A stretch of DNA of 64,000 nucleotides from NCBI GenBank assembly GCA_014653355.1, contig JACWEO010000002.1, positions 1 through 64,000 of the forward strand, given 5' to 3'. The position numbers and the translations under genes were made by a program. The stretch is from Pelagibacterales bacterium SAG-MED47 (GTDB taxonomy: Bacteria; Pseudomonadota; Alphaproteobacteria; Pelagibacterales; Pelagibacteraceae). The notes under the pieces were generated by a model that searched no databases, was not told where the DNA came from, and worked only from the letters and a program-made list of their open reading frames with translations. Position 1 is the first letter of the stretch, and every line of letters starts with the position of its first letter. This document shows positions 11,153 to 20,932 of this stretch, one piece after another.

Positions 11153-12985
11153 GTGGAAAGAATTATAACAAAATCGTTTGCAAGGTTAATGGGTAGAGGT
11201 ACCCATAGAGGTTTTATTACCTATGAAGAGTTGAATAAGTCTTTAGGTAAAAGAAATCTTTCAGACGAAAATTTAGCTCAAGCTTTTATTCATATACTAG
11301 ATGAAAAGGTTACACTCGTTGAAAAAAAATCTGATTTCAAAGTTTTAAGAAAAAAAGACAATTCATCTAAAGAAGATGGGAAAACTATTGAAAAAAGTGA
11401 TGATCCCATAAGAATGTACTTAAGAGAAATGGGAGGTGTAGAACTTCTTTCAAGAGAAGGTGAAATTGCAATCGCTAAACGAATTGAGGCAGGTAAAGAT
11501 GTAATGTTAATTGCATTGTCACAAAGTCCAATTACAGCTCAACAATTTTTTGATTGGAATTTACAATTACAAAAAGATGAGATTTTAGTTAGGGAAATTA
11601 TTGATATTGATACAAATTATATGGAAGATGAGTCAACAGGTTTAAGTGCTAAACAAAAAAATTCAAGTGAAAATGACAAAGAAAAAGATGAAAATTTAAA
11701 TGATGACAGTGATGAGGAATTCAATCCTACGCTTGCAGCAATGGAGACGGAAATTAAACCTAAAGTTTTAAAAACAATTAGTAATTTAACTAAAGGGTAT
11801 ACTAAATTAATTAAATACCAAAAAGAAAAGCTAGAATGTGTCTTAAATTCTCAAATTTTTTCTGCTTCAAAAGAAAAAAGCTACGAAAAACTTGTAAACG
11901 AAATTTTAGAAAATATTAAATCTCTACAGTTATCACCATCAGTATTAGAGGAATTAGTTCAAAAACACTATATTGAGAATAAAAAAATTATTTCATTAGA
12001 AGGCAATCTTTTAAGACTAGCTATGGATCATAAAATACCAAGAGCAGAATTTATAAAATTTTATATTGGAAATGAAATCAATCCTAATCTTAAAAAATTT
12101 TTAGATACAAGTATAGTATGGAAACAATTTTTTTCAAAAAATAAGGAACAATTTAAAAATATTAGAGAAAGATTAGTTGAAATAAGTCACAAAATTGGAA
12201 TGTCAGTGACTGACTTTAAAAAACTAGTGAGCAGAATTCAAAAAGGAGAAAAAGAGTCCAGAATTGCAAAAAAAGAAATGGTTGAAGCTAATTTGAGATT
12301 AGTTATTTCTATTGCGAAAAAATATACTAATAGAGGACTTCAATTTTTAGATTTAATTCAAGAAGGTAATATAGGATTAATGAAAGCTGTAGATAAATTT
12401 GAATATAGAAGAGGATATAAATTTTCAACATATGCAACTTGGTGGATAAGGCAAGCAATTACTAGATCTATAGCTGATCAAGCAAGAACAATAAGAATTC
12501 CTGTTCATATGATTGAAACAATAAATAAAATTGTTAGAACTCAAAGATTAATTTTGAGCGAGTTTGGAAGAGAGGCTACACCTGAAGAATTATCGCAAAA
12601 ACTTCGAATGCCTTTAGATAAAGTAAGAAAAGTATTAAAAATATCAAAGGAACCAGTCTCGTTAGAGAAACCAGTTGGCGATGAAGAAGATAGTAGTTTA
12701 GGAGACTTTATTGAAGACACAAAAGCATTGGCTCCACTTGAACAAGCAATCAAATCTAACCTTGGAGAGGCTACTACTAAAATATTATCAACTTTAACAC
12801 CTAGAGAAGAGAGAGTTTTAAGAATGAGATTTGGTGTTGGAATGAATACTGATCATACATTAGAAGAAGTAGGTTTACAATTTTCTGTGACAAGGGAAAG
12901 AATAAGACAAATAGAAGCTAAAGCTTTAAGAAAATTAAAACATCCGAGCAGATCAAAACAACTTAAAAGTTTTTTAGAGAGTTAA
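11153..12985 (+). CDS. rpoD: RNA polymerase primary sigma factor (sigma-70 family), GTG start
   Basis: [80 protein letters not shown] near C-terminus. Confidence 0.98.
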   Translation: MERIITKSFARLMGRGTHRGFITYEELNKSLGKRNLSDENLAQAFIHILDEKVTLVEKKSDFKVLRKKDNSSKEDGKTIEKSDDPIRMYLREMGGVELLSREGEIAIAKRIEAGKDVMLIALSQSPITAQQFFDWNLQLQKDEILVREIIDIDTNYMEDESTGLSAKQKNSSENDKEKDENLNDDSDEEFNPTLAAMETEIKPKVLKTISNLTKGYTKLIKYQKEKLECVLNSQIFSASKEKSYEKLVNEILENIKSLQLSPSVLEELVQKHYIENKKIISLEGNLLRLAMDHKIPRAEFIKFYIGNEINPNLKKFLDTSIVWKQFFSKNKEQFKNIRERLVEISHKIGMSVTDFKKLVSRIQKGEKESRIAKKEMVEANLRLVISIAKKYTNRGLQFLDLIQEGNIGLMKAVDKFEYRRGYKFSTYATWWIRQAITRSIADQARTIRIPVHMIETINKIVRTQRLILSEFGREATPEELSQKLRMPLDKVRKVLKISKEPVSLEKPVGDEEDSSLGDFIEDTKALAPLEQAIKSNLGEATTKILSTLTPREERVLRMRFGVGMNTDHTLEEVGLQFSVTRERIRQIEAKALRKLKHPSRSKQLKSFLES

Positions 12986-13009
12986 AGATTAATTATAATT
13001 TGAAAACTT

Positions 13010-13084
13010 GGGCCGTTAGCTCAATAGTAGAGTACTGCATTGACATTGCAGGGGTAGTTGGAGCGTAACCAACACGGCCCACCA
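13010..13084 (+). tRNA. tRNA-Val (anticodon GAC), CCA encoded, atypical D- and T-loops
   Basis: Acceptor GGGCCGT/ACGGCCC, D-stem GCTC/GAGT, anticodon stem CTGCA/TGCAG with loop TTGACAT, T-stem GTTGG/CCAAC, loop AGCGTAA, A73 + CCA. Confidence 0.9.
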
Positions 13085-13142
13085 CATTTTTATCTTTGAT
13101 TGATAAGAAGATTAAAATAATATAGTAGTAATTATATTTTAA

Positions 13143-13219
13143 GGGCCTGTAGCTCAGTTGGTTAGAGCAGTACACTCATAATGTATTGGTCCCAGGTTCG
13201 AGTCCTGGCGGGCCCACCA
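13143..13219 (+). tRNA. tRNA with anticodon CAT, most likely tRNA-Ile2 (lysidine type) rather than elongator Met
   Basis: Acceptor GGGCCTG/CGGGCCC, anticodon loop CTCATAA, T-loop TTCGAGT, CCA encoded; C4-G69 and C5-G68 match known TilS determinants. Confidence 0.92.
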
Positions 13220-13232
13220 TGTCAAAATCTGA

Positions 13233-13823
13233 TTAACTTTTAATGAATTTTTCGAGAGTTAAAAAAAGGAAGTCTATATTCCCATTATTAGAATTTAATA
13301 TTGAGGAAAATTCCTCTTTTTGTGTCCTTGCTAAGCTTAAACCTTCTATAATCAAATCTCTAATAAGTGGTTCATCTTTTTTTTTGGTGTAAATTCTCCA
13401 ATCGATTTTAACTTCAGGCCTTTCATTGGTTCCTTTTAGCAAAGAATTAACAATGGTATAATTCTCATTCAAAACTTTTTTCCCATATACATCAATTTCT
13501 GGATTAGTATATTCAGCTAGTCTACTTGAGAAACTTTTTAAAAAGTACTCTTTAAATAACTTAGAATATTTTTGTTTTTGTTCTTTATCTAAATTTTTTC
13601 TTGTTGGTCCAAGTGTATACAAACCAATTCCATTTATATCGACTGTTTCTAATGCAATTTTTTTTAATTTTGTTATTTTATTTTCTTTAGAGATTTCTTC
13701 AGATAAAATTTTCGAAGCTCTATTTACAGTAGATTGTACAAATATTTCAGGTTCAATTGAATAAAGACTATTTATACTTACAAAGTAAATTAGAAAAATA
13801 AATAAATACTTCTTTATTCTCAT
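13233..13823 (-). CDS. mlaC: MlaC/Ttg2D family phospholipid-transport substrate-binding protein
   Basis: Signal peptide and Ttg2 pattern; directly downstream of mlaA. Confidence 0.8.
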   Translation of the reverse strand: MRIKKYLFIFLIYFVSINSLYSIEPEIFVQSTVNRASKILSEEISKENKITKLKKIALETVDINGIGLYTLGPTRKNLDKEQKQKYSKLFKEYFLKSFSSRLAEYTNPEIDVYGKKVLNENYTIVNSLLKGTNERPEVKIDWRIYTKKKDEPLIRDLIIEGLSLARTQKEEFSSILNSNNGNIDFLFLTLEKFIKS

Positions 13824-13839
13824 AAGTTTTGATTAGAAA

Positions 13840-14628
13840 TTAATTACTTTCTACTTCTTCCCAATCACTATCGTTTTGAGTATCTGTAATTTTCTTTGTA
13901 TTTGCAATTTTTTGTTGTCTATCTTGTAAGTAAAGGCTTTTTACTGAAGCATAAAAGTCTAATGAATTTTCTTGAAGATTTTCAATTGAGTCATAATTTT
14001 TTGCTCTAAAGTCTACCCCTCCAGTTACTTTTGAACTGTAATAATCTATATCAGTAAAGTAATGAGTATCGTTTTTCACAGTAACATTATACCAAGCATC
14101 ACCTCCTATAAAATTTGTAACTGACGCAACTGTATCTCTAGCTGTGCTTGGACCTAAAATTGGTAAGACCACGTAACATCCTGGTCCTACACCAGCTTTA
14201 GCTAATGACTGACCGTAATCCTCTTTTTCATAATCTGGCATTCCAATATGCTGGGCAACATCGACTATACCTAGAATACCAACAGTTGTGTTAACCGCAA
14301 ATCTACCAATGTTTATTCCTGCTGATTTAAAATCACCTTGAAGCAAATTATTAGGTATGGTTACTAAATTTGATAAATTATCTAATGAGTTACTTACACC
14401 ACTTTTGACTGGTGAAGGAAATTTTTTGTAAACACTTGCTACAGGTTTAAAAATAATTCCATCTAAAGCTTGATTAAAAGCAAATGTAGCTCTATTTAAT
14501 TTTTCAAAACAATCTTTAACTTCTGCTGGATTATTCTTTTTCAATAAAAGATCACCATCAGAAGATGCATTTACATTTAGAGTTAGCGCAAGGGTTGTAA
14601 TTATAATTATTACAATTTTTTTAATCAT
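13840..14628 (-). CDS. mlaA: MlaA/VacJ family lipoprotein
   Basis: CFEKLNRATFAFNQALDGIIFKPVASVYKK, GRFAVNTTVGILGIVDVAQHIGMPDYEKEDYGQSLAKAGVGPGCYVVLPILGPSTARD. Confidence 0.95.
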   Translation of the reverse strand: MIKKIVIIIITTLALTLNVNASSDGDLLLKKNNPAEVKDCFEKLNRATFAFNQALDGIIFKPVASVYKKFPSPVKSGVSNSLDNLSNLVTIPNNLLQGDFKSAGINIGRFAVNTTVGILGIVDVAQHIGMPDYEKEDYGQSLAKAGVGPGCYVVLPILGPSTARDTVASVTNFIGGDAWYNVTVKNDTHYFTDIDYYSSKVTGGVDFRAKNYDSIENLQENSLDFYASVKSLYLQDRQQKIANTKKITDTQNDSDWEEVESN

Positions 14629-14680
14629 AGTAGCTCTTATATTATATAAAAATTTAAAGTAAATTAACTATTTATTTAAA

Positions 14681-15421
14681 ATGAGCTTAAAAAAGGGCCT
14701 AAATTTGACCAATTATTACTCGATTAATTTCGACATACCAAAACGAAATAAAAAATTAATCAAATTCATTATCATTCATTATACTGGTATGAAAGATGAG
14801 GTTAAAGCAATCAAAAGGTTACGTGATTATAAATCAAAAGTGAGTGCTCATTATTTTATTAAAAATAGTGGTGAGATAATAAATTTAGTACCTGATTTAT
14901 ATCAAGCTTGGCATGCAGGAAAATCAAATTGGAAAAAAGTCACATCTATAAATAAATATTCAATTGGGATTGAAATAAATAATCCAGGCCATTCTTATGG
15001 GTATAAAAAATTTTCTTATAAGCAGATTAGCTCACTAATGAAACTTTTAAGATATTTAATAAAAAAATATAATATAAAAAAACAAAATATTTTAGGTCAT
15101 TCAGATATATCTCCAGATCGTAAAAAGGATCCTGGGGAAAAATTTCCATGGAAAATACTGGGAAAGAAAAAGCTGTGTATTTGGCATAATTTAAACCAAA
15201 AAAAAATAAAAAAATATAGAAATTTTAAATTAGAAAATTATGAAAAAAAAATATTCTTTAATAATTTATATAAAATTGGATATTGTAAAATATCTACAAT
15301 TAATCATTTAAATAGTGAAACAATTTTAGTAAAGGCTTTTCAAAGAAAATTTAGACAAGATCTGATAAATGGTAAAATTGATCAAGAATGCCTTTTAATA
15401 AGTAAAAATCTTATAAAATAG
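14681..15421 (+). CDS. N-acetylmuramoyl-L-alanine amidase (AmpD-like)
   Basis: IIIHYTGMK, VSAHYFIKNSGEIINLVPD, AWHAGKSNW, GHSDISPDRKKDPGEKFPW. Confidence 0.93.
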   Translation: MSLKKGLNLTNYYSINFDIPKRNKKLIKFIIIHYTGMKDEVKAIKRLRDYKSKVSAHYFIKNSGEIINLVPDLYQAWHAGKSNWKKVTSINKYSIGIEINNPGHSYGYKKFSYKQISSLMKLLRYLIKKYNIKKQNILGHSDISPDRKKDPGEKFPWKILGKKKLCIWHNLNQKKIKKYRNFKLENYEKKIFFNNLYKIGYCKISTINHLNSETILVKAFQRKFRQDLINGKIDQECLLISKNLIK

Positions 15422-15465
15422 GTATAATAAGCCTTGAAATTTATTTTTTAAATTATAAATTGTTA

Positions 15466-15823
15466 CTGCCAGATGAACGACTTATCGCTTTAATATTTTT
15501 AAAGAGGAAAGTCCGGACTCTACAAGGATACAGTGCCAGTTAACACCTGGCAGGGGCAACCCTAGGGATAGTGCCACAGAAAATAAACCGCCATAACATG
15601 GCAAGGGTGAAAAGGTGTGGTAAGAGCACACCGGTTCTATTGGTAACAATGAACGCTGGAAAACCCCACTGGGAGCAAGACTAAGTAGAGATGACATTGT
15701 GTTAAAACTAAAAGCCATCCTTGGCTAGTCATCAGGGTTAGTTGCTTGAGCTTAAAAGTGATTTTAAGCCTAGACAAATGATAAGTTTAAATGACAGAAC
15801 CCGGCTTATAGTTCATCTGGCAA
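15466..15823 (+). ncRNA. rnpB: RNase P RNA, bacterial class A
   Basis: GAGGAAAGTCCGGACTC core, GGTAAGAGCACACCGG, GACAGAACCCGGCTTA; terminal helix GCCAGATGAAC/GTTCATCTGGC. Confidence 0.95.
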
Positions 15824-15909
15824 ATCTCCTTGATTTGTAGGATTTAGATGTTCATGTTTTGATTCACTTTAGGCTGAATATATTCCAATAAAACCTTAAA
15901 TTGAAAGTA

Positions 15910-15938
15910 TTGACACTATCATAAAAAACCCATAATAT
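15910..15938 (+). promoter_or_regulatory. Sigma70-like promoter for mraZ/dcw cluster
   Basis: TTGACA (15910-15915), 17-nt spacer, TAATAT (15933-15938). Confidence 0.65.
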
Positions 15939-15960
15939 CCCATATATTCCCAAATATGGG
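15929..15960. promoter_or_regulatory. Putative MraZ operator: CCCA repeats with 10-bp period
   Basis: CCCA at 15929, 15939, 15949 and TGGG at 15957-15960, immediately upstream of mraZ; MraZ is known to bind TGGG-containing repeats at about 10-bp spacing. Confidence 0.75.
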
Positions 15961-15979
15961 TTAATAAAAATTATGAATT

Positions 15980-16435
15980 ATGTTTTTATCGACTTTCGAA
16001 AACAAATTGGACAAGAAAGGAAGGGTATCAGTGCCTGCAAGTTTTAGGTCTTATTTATCTAATCTTGGTTACAATGGAGTTGTATGTTATCCATCTTTTA
16101 ATAATCAATCAATAGAGGCATGGCCACAAGATAGATTAGAAAAAATTTCAAATGCAATAGATTCCTTGAGTCCCTTCGAAGAGAAAAGAGATTTTTTTGC
16201 AACATCAATATTATCTGAAAGTGAAAATTTTCAATTTGATAGTGAAGGAAGAATCTCACTTACTCAAAAATTACTAAAACATACAAAAATTAAAAATAAA
16301 ATTTTATTTGTTGGCCAGGGCAAAACTTTCCAAATATGGGAACCAACAATTTTTGAAAAATTTAGGGTTAACGCGAGGAAAAAAGCAAATATGAATCGTG
16401 CAAGTCTTAAGTGGGAGCTTCAATTAAATAAATAA
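15980..16435 (+). CDS. mraZ: Transcriptional regulator MraZ
   Basis: MFLSTFENKLDKKGRVSVPASFR; second AbrB-like repeat FDSEGRISLTQKLL; followed by the dcw cluster. Confidence 0.95.
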   Translation: MFLSTFENKLDKKGRVSVPASFRSYLSNLGYNGVVCYPSFNNQSIEAWPQDRLEKISNAIDSLSPFEEKRDFFATSILSESENFQFDSEGRISLTQKLLKHTKIKNKILFVGQGKTFQIWEPTIFEKFRVNARKKANMNRASLKWELQLNK

Positions 16436-16450
16436 AAAGGGGATGATAAG

Positions 16451-17911
16451 ATGACAATTAACTTTAAAACACCAGAAATAAAAGAGTTACAACCAAGACT
16501 TTTAGTAATGGGTATTGGGGGAGCAGGTGGAAATGCTATTAATGAAATGATCGATAATGGAATGCAAGGTGTTGAGTTTATAGCTGTTAATACTGATGCG
16601 CAGGATTTGAAACATAGTAAAGCAAAATCAAAAATTCAAATTGGTTTGAATTTGACCAAAGGTTTAGGAGCAGGAGCTAAGCTTGATATTGGTCAGGCTG
16701 CAGCGGATGAGTCTTTAAATGATATTGTAAATATATTGCAGGGTGCAAACATGGTTTTTATTGCAGCAGGAATGGGTGGTGGAACTGGAACTGGAGCAGC
16801 TCATGTAATTGCTAGAGCCGCAAAAGAATTGAATATTTTAACTGTTGGAGTTGTTACACTTCCTTTTCTATACGAAGGGCCATCTAGAATGAGAAGAGCT
16901 CAAATTGGTCTTGAAGAATTAAGAAAACATGTTGATACAATCATAGTAATTCCAAATCAAAATTTGTTTAAAATTGCAAACGAACAAACTACATTTGAAG
17001 AGTCTTTTAATCTTTCAAATAATGTTTTAATGCATGGAGTTCAAAGTGTAACAGATCTAATGGTTAGACCGGGAATAATCAACTTGGATTTTGCTGATGT
17101 AGAAACTGTTATGGCTTCAATGGGTAAAGCTATGATGGGTACTGGAGAAGCAGAAGGTGATGGCAGAGCGATGCAAGCAACTGAAATGGCAATTAGCAAC
17201 CCACTAATAGATGACTACACATTAAAGGGAGCAAAGGGATTATTAGTAAATATTACAGGTGGTAAAGACTTAAAATTATTTGAGGTTGATGAAGTGGTAA
17301 ATAAAATAAGATCAGAAGTGGAAGCTGATGCAGAAGTTATTATAGGTGCTATTACAGACTCATCACTTGAGGGAAAAATAAGAGTATCAATTGTTGCTAC
17401 CTCTTTAGACAATCAACAACCAGAATCTAAATCAGTTGTTAACATGGTACATAGAATACAAAATCGAAATACTGGGTATTCTGATTTTTCATCAAATACA
17501 ACATCTGCTTCTTTTGCATTTTCAAACAATATTTCCAACCCTGTGTCTCATGGGGCAAATGCTTTAAAACTTGAAAATGAGATCGTTTCTGAAAATTTTA
17601 ATGAAAGTGTTGATGAAGCAAATAACCAGTATCATGAAGAATTATTAAAAAACCAAGAAGCAAAAAATGTTGTCGAAAATACATCTCATGAAAATGAAAT
17701 GTCTTTTTCAGAAGAAGCAATCACTTCATCTGAGCAAGATCAAGAAATTTCAAATGATTTAAAAGAATTTGGTGTTGATACTAACGAACCAGATTTATTT
17801 AGTTCTGAAACCCAAGAACCTAGTTCAGAAGATTTATTAGGGTCATCAAATCATGAAAGTGAAGATGATGATCTTGAAATACCAGCATTTTTAAGAAGAC
17901 AAAAAAATTAA
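16451..17911 (+). CDS. ftsZ: Cell division protein FtsZ
   Basis: GIGGAGGNAINEM, GGGTGTGAA tubulin signature, C-terminal IPAFLRRQ peptide. Confidence 0.98.
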   Translation: MTINFKTPEIKELQPRLLVMGIGGAGGNAINEMIDNGMQGVEFIAVNTDAQDLKHSKAKSKIQIGLNLTKGLGAGAKLDIGQAAADESLNDIVNILQGANMVFIAAGMGGGTGTGAAHVIARAAKELNILTVGVVTLPFLYEGPSRMRRAQIGLEELRKHVDTIIVIPNQNLFKIANEQTTFEESFNLSNNVLMHGVQSVTDLMVRPGIINLDFADVETVMASMGKAMMGTGEAEGDGRAMQATEMAISNPLIDDYTLKGAKGLLVNITGGKDLKLFEVDEVVNKIRSEVEADAEVIIGAITDSSLEGKIRVSIVATSLDNQQPESKSVVNMVHRIQNRNTGYSDFSSNTTSASFAFSNNISNPVSHGANALKLENEIVSENFNESVDEANNQYHEELLKNQEAKNVVENTSHENEMSFSEEAITSSEQDQEISNDLKEFGVDTNEPDLFSSETQEPSSEDLLGSSNHESEDDDLEIPAFLRRQKN

Positions 17912-17929
17912 TGGTCTTCAAAAAAATAA

Positions 17930-18940
17930 ATGGAAGCCACCATGGTACTGGATATTACAAAACACTATCCAGTACTGCTAAATGAAATAATTAGCATTAT
18001 TACCCCTCAGCATGGTGGCACATTTATTGATTGTACTTTTGGACAAGGTGGTTACACAAAAAAAATACTAAGTTATAAAAATACCAAAGTAATAGCTTTA
18101 GATAGAGACCTTGAAAGTAAAAAAAAAGCTGATGAAATTTCAAAAAAATTTGAGGATAGATTTATATTTAAAAATAAAAAATTTAGTCTATTAGACAGCC
18201 TTAAAGTTAAGAATGAAAATATAAGAGCTGTAGTTTTTGATTTAGGATATTCTTATACTCAAATAAAGGACTATAAAAAAGGTTTATCGTTTAATTCAGC
18301 GGGTGATCTTAATATGCAAATGGGGATAAATGATTTTTCGGCAAATGATGTAATAAATAAATTAGATGCTTTTGAACTTGAAAAAATTTTTAAATTCTTT
18401 GGTGATGAACGAGAGGCAAAAAAAATTGCAATCAAAATAGTCAAAGAAAGAAAAATTAAAAAAATTAATACCGAGGTTTTAGTTAAAATAATAGAAAATA
18501 CTAAAAGAAAAAAAAGTTTTAAAACTCATAGTGCCACAAAAGTTTTTCAAGCACTAAGAATTTTTGTTAACAAAGAGATTAGTGAACTAATTCAAGGCCT
18601 CATAGCAGCTACAAAAGTATTAAAAAAAGATGGTACTTTAGCTGTTGTCACTTTTCATTCTTTAGAAGACAAAATAGTTAAATATTTTTTTAAGAGCTTA
18701 TCAGAATATAAAAGTATATCTCGATATTCTCCTAAATTAGATCAACCAGAAACTATATTCAATGTGATTAAAAAAAAACCTATAATTCCATCATCTAAGG
18801 AACTAAAAGAAAATATATCATCAAGATCTGCAAAACTTAGATATGGAATTAAGAAAGAAAATTTTTTTAATTTTGAGACAGATATTTATAAAAAATTTGA
18901 AAATTTAATTACGATTGAGAATTTTGGAAATAAATTATGA
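17930..18940 (+). CDS. rsmH: 16S rRNA m4C1402 methyltransferase RsmH
   Basis: [60 protein letters not shown]. Confidence 0.96.
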   Translation: MEATMVLDITKHYPVLLNEIISIITPQHGGTFIDCTFGQGGYTKKILSYKNTKVIALDRDLESKKKADEISKKFEDRFIFKNKKFSLLDSLKVKNENIRAVVFDLGYSYTQIKDYKKGLSFNSAGDLNMQMGINDFSANDVINKLDAFELEKIFKFFGDEREAKKIAIKIVKERKIKKINTEVLVKIIENTKRKKSFKTHSATKVFQALRIFVNKEISELIQGLIAATKVLKKDGTLAVVTFHSLEDKIVKYFFKSLSEYKSISRYSPKLDQPETIFNVIKKKPIIPSSKELKENISSRSAKLRYGIKKENFFNFETDIYKKFENLITIENFGNKL

Positions 18941-19242
18941 AAAAATTTTTTGTTATTTTTTTAATTTTATTTCTGATTTTATTTACAGCTTTGGTTAAAA
19001 ATTCAACTAAACGAATTGATGATATGATTTTCGTTTTAGGAGAAAATGTAAGGGATTTAAAAAAAGATTTTGAAATTATAAAATTAGAGCATGACTATCT
19101 TAGTTCAACAGAAAAGTTACTTGAGTTCCGAAATTTATATTTTGATGATGAACTTGTCAAAAAGGATATCAAGGAAATTAAAATAATAAATAAAAGTTCT
19201 AATGGATTATCAATAGAAAAATTAAAGTTTATTAATGAGTAA
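18937..19242 (+). CDS. ftsL: FtsL-like division protein
   Basis: Small protein with N-terminal TM and coiled-coil-like region, positioned between rsmH and ftsI. Confidence 0.65.
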   Translation: MKKFFVIFLILFLILFTALVKNSTKRIDDMIFVLGENVRDLKKDFEIIKLEHDYLSSTEKLLEFRNLYFDDELVKKDIKEIKIINKSSNGLSIEKLKFINE

Positions 19243-20929
19243 TGATAATAAAGAATCTAGAATCTTTTTAGAGGATCAGCTAAATGATTTTTTTTACAAA
19301 AAAAGTCGATCAAATCTAAATATAACATTCAACAGAATTGCATCTATTTTTTTTATTTTTTTTGTTATATTTTTGATTTATTCAATTCACTTAATTCATC
19401 TAGGATCCAAAAATTCAAATAAAAAAATTTCAAATACTACTGATCTTTCAATAGATAATCTTTATAGGGCTGACATTGTAGATAGAAATAATAAATATTT
19501 AGTAAAAACAGTAAGTTCTATAGATATTGGAATTAGTACAAAAAAAGTAATTGATAAAAAAAAATTAATATTAAACCTAAAATTTATTTTTCCAAATAAA
19601 GATTACAAAGAAATCGAAAGTAAATTAAATAATAAAAATTTTTTTTATTTTGAAAAAAAAATTTCTGATGAAAAATATGACAAAATAATGCAATTAGGAG
19701 ATAAATCTATTCAGCCAGAGGAAAAGTTAATTAGAATATATCCAGAAAAAAATCTATTTAGCCATATCATCGGTCAGATTGATAATGATAATAATGGAAT
19801 ATCTGGCTTGGAGAAATCTTTAGATAAAGAATTAAAAAAAATACAAGAACCAGTTGTACTAACTGTTGATAAAGATATTCAATATTTAATAAGAGATGAA
19901 TTACTGAAATTTAATAAAATTTTTAGAACTAGAGGGAGTGCAGCAATTTTAATAGATGTGAATAATGGAGAAATTTTATCATTAGTTTCATTACCTGACT
20001 TTGATCCCAACAGAAGAAAAAAAATTACTGATCTTAATTTTATTAATAGAGCAACAAAAGGAGTTTATGAATTTGGTTCAGTTTTTAAAACTTTTACTTT
20101 AGCGGCTGCTTTTGATGAGAAGATTATTGAACCACAAACAGAATTTATTGATTTACCAAAATCTTTAAATTGTGCAGGATTTTTAATAAAAGAATATGAC
20201 GACAAATTACCTACAAATTTAACAGCTGAACAAATTTTAATTCGTTCTGGAAACATAGGTTCTGTTAGAATAGGTCAAAAAGTAGGAGAGGAAAAATTAA
20301 GATTATTTTTATCTAAAATAGGAGTTTTAAATGAAATTAACTTTGATATTGAGGAAGTGGGCAAACCGATTAAATTTAATTGGGGTAAATGTCCACTAGC
20401 AACGGCATCATTTGGCCATGGTATAACTACAACTTTACTTCAACTATCCAAAGCATATTCCATTATAGTTAACGGAGGGTATGAGATAGAACCTCGATTA
20501 ATAAAAAATAATAAAGAAAAAAGAAAACAAAAAATATTAAATAAAGATGTTTCAAAGAAGATTTTACCTATTCTTAGAAAAATTGTTACAACTAAAGAAG
20601 GAACGGCTTCACTAGCAAACGTAAGTGGTTATGAGATTGGTGGAAAGACTGGAACTGCTCAAAAAAGTGTAGCTGGTGTTTATTCAAAAAAAAAAATAAA
20701 TTCTTTTGTATCTGTATTTCCAATATCTCAACCAAAATATGTTTTAGCAATAATGCTGGATGAGCCAAAAATTAGTAAGGATTATGTGTATCATTACAGA
20801 GATGGTTCAAATATCAAGTATAAGGGAACTCCATATAATACTGCCGGGTGGACTACAGTAGAGGTTTCAGGTCAAATTATAGAAAAAATTGGGCCTATTT
20901 TAGCCACAAAATACAGTGAAGTTAATTAA
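19235..20929 (+). CDS. ftsI: Peptidoglycan transpeptidase FtsI/PBP3
   Basis: N-terminal TM, EFGSVFKTFTLAAAFD (SxxK), SGN-type motif in IRSGNIGSVRIG, GKTGTAQK (KTG). Confidence 0.96.
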   Translation: MSNDNKESRIFLEDQLNDFFYKKSRSNLNITFNRIASIFFIFFVIFLIYSIHLIHLGSKNSNKKISNTTDLSIDNLYRADIVDRNNKYLVKTVSSIDIGISTKKVIDKKKLILNLKFIFPNKDYKEIESKLNNKNFFYFEKKISDEKYDKIMQLGDKSIQPEEKLIRIYPEKNLFSHIIGQIDNDNNGISGLEKSLDKELKKIQEPVVLTVDKDIQYLIRDELLKFNKIFRTRGSAAILIDVNNGEILSLVSLPDFDPNRRKKITDLNFINRATKGVYEFGSVFKTFTLAAAFDEKIIEPQTEFIDLPKSLNCAGFLIKEYDDKLPTNLTAEQILIRSGNIGSVRIGQKVGEEKLRLFLSKIGVLNEINFDIEEVGKPIKFNWGKCPLATASFGHGITTTLLQLSKAYSIIVNGGYEIEPRLIKNNKEKRKQKILNKDVSKKILPILRKIVTTKEGTASLANVSGYEIGGKTGTAQKSVAGVYSKKKINSFVSVFPISQPKYVLAIMLDEPKISKDYVYHYRDGSNIKYKGTPYNTAGWTTVEVSGQIIEKIGPILATKYSEVN

Positions 20930-20932
20930 GAA

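Noticed and set aside
12993-13175. 60 aa minus-strand ORF
   Set aside because: Overlaps two tRNA genes; includes the common tRNA-derived spurious peptide GRVGYAPTTPAMS
15482-15718. 78 aa minus-strand ORF
   Set aside because: Antisense to RNase P RNA; conserved RNA core explains the sequence
15821-15837. CAAATC-TCCTT-GATTTG hairpin after RNase P RNA
   Set aside because: Short weak stem without T-tract; partly shares bases with the RNase P terminal helix
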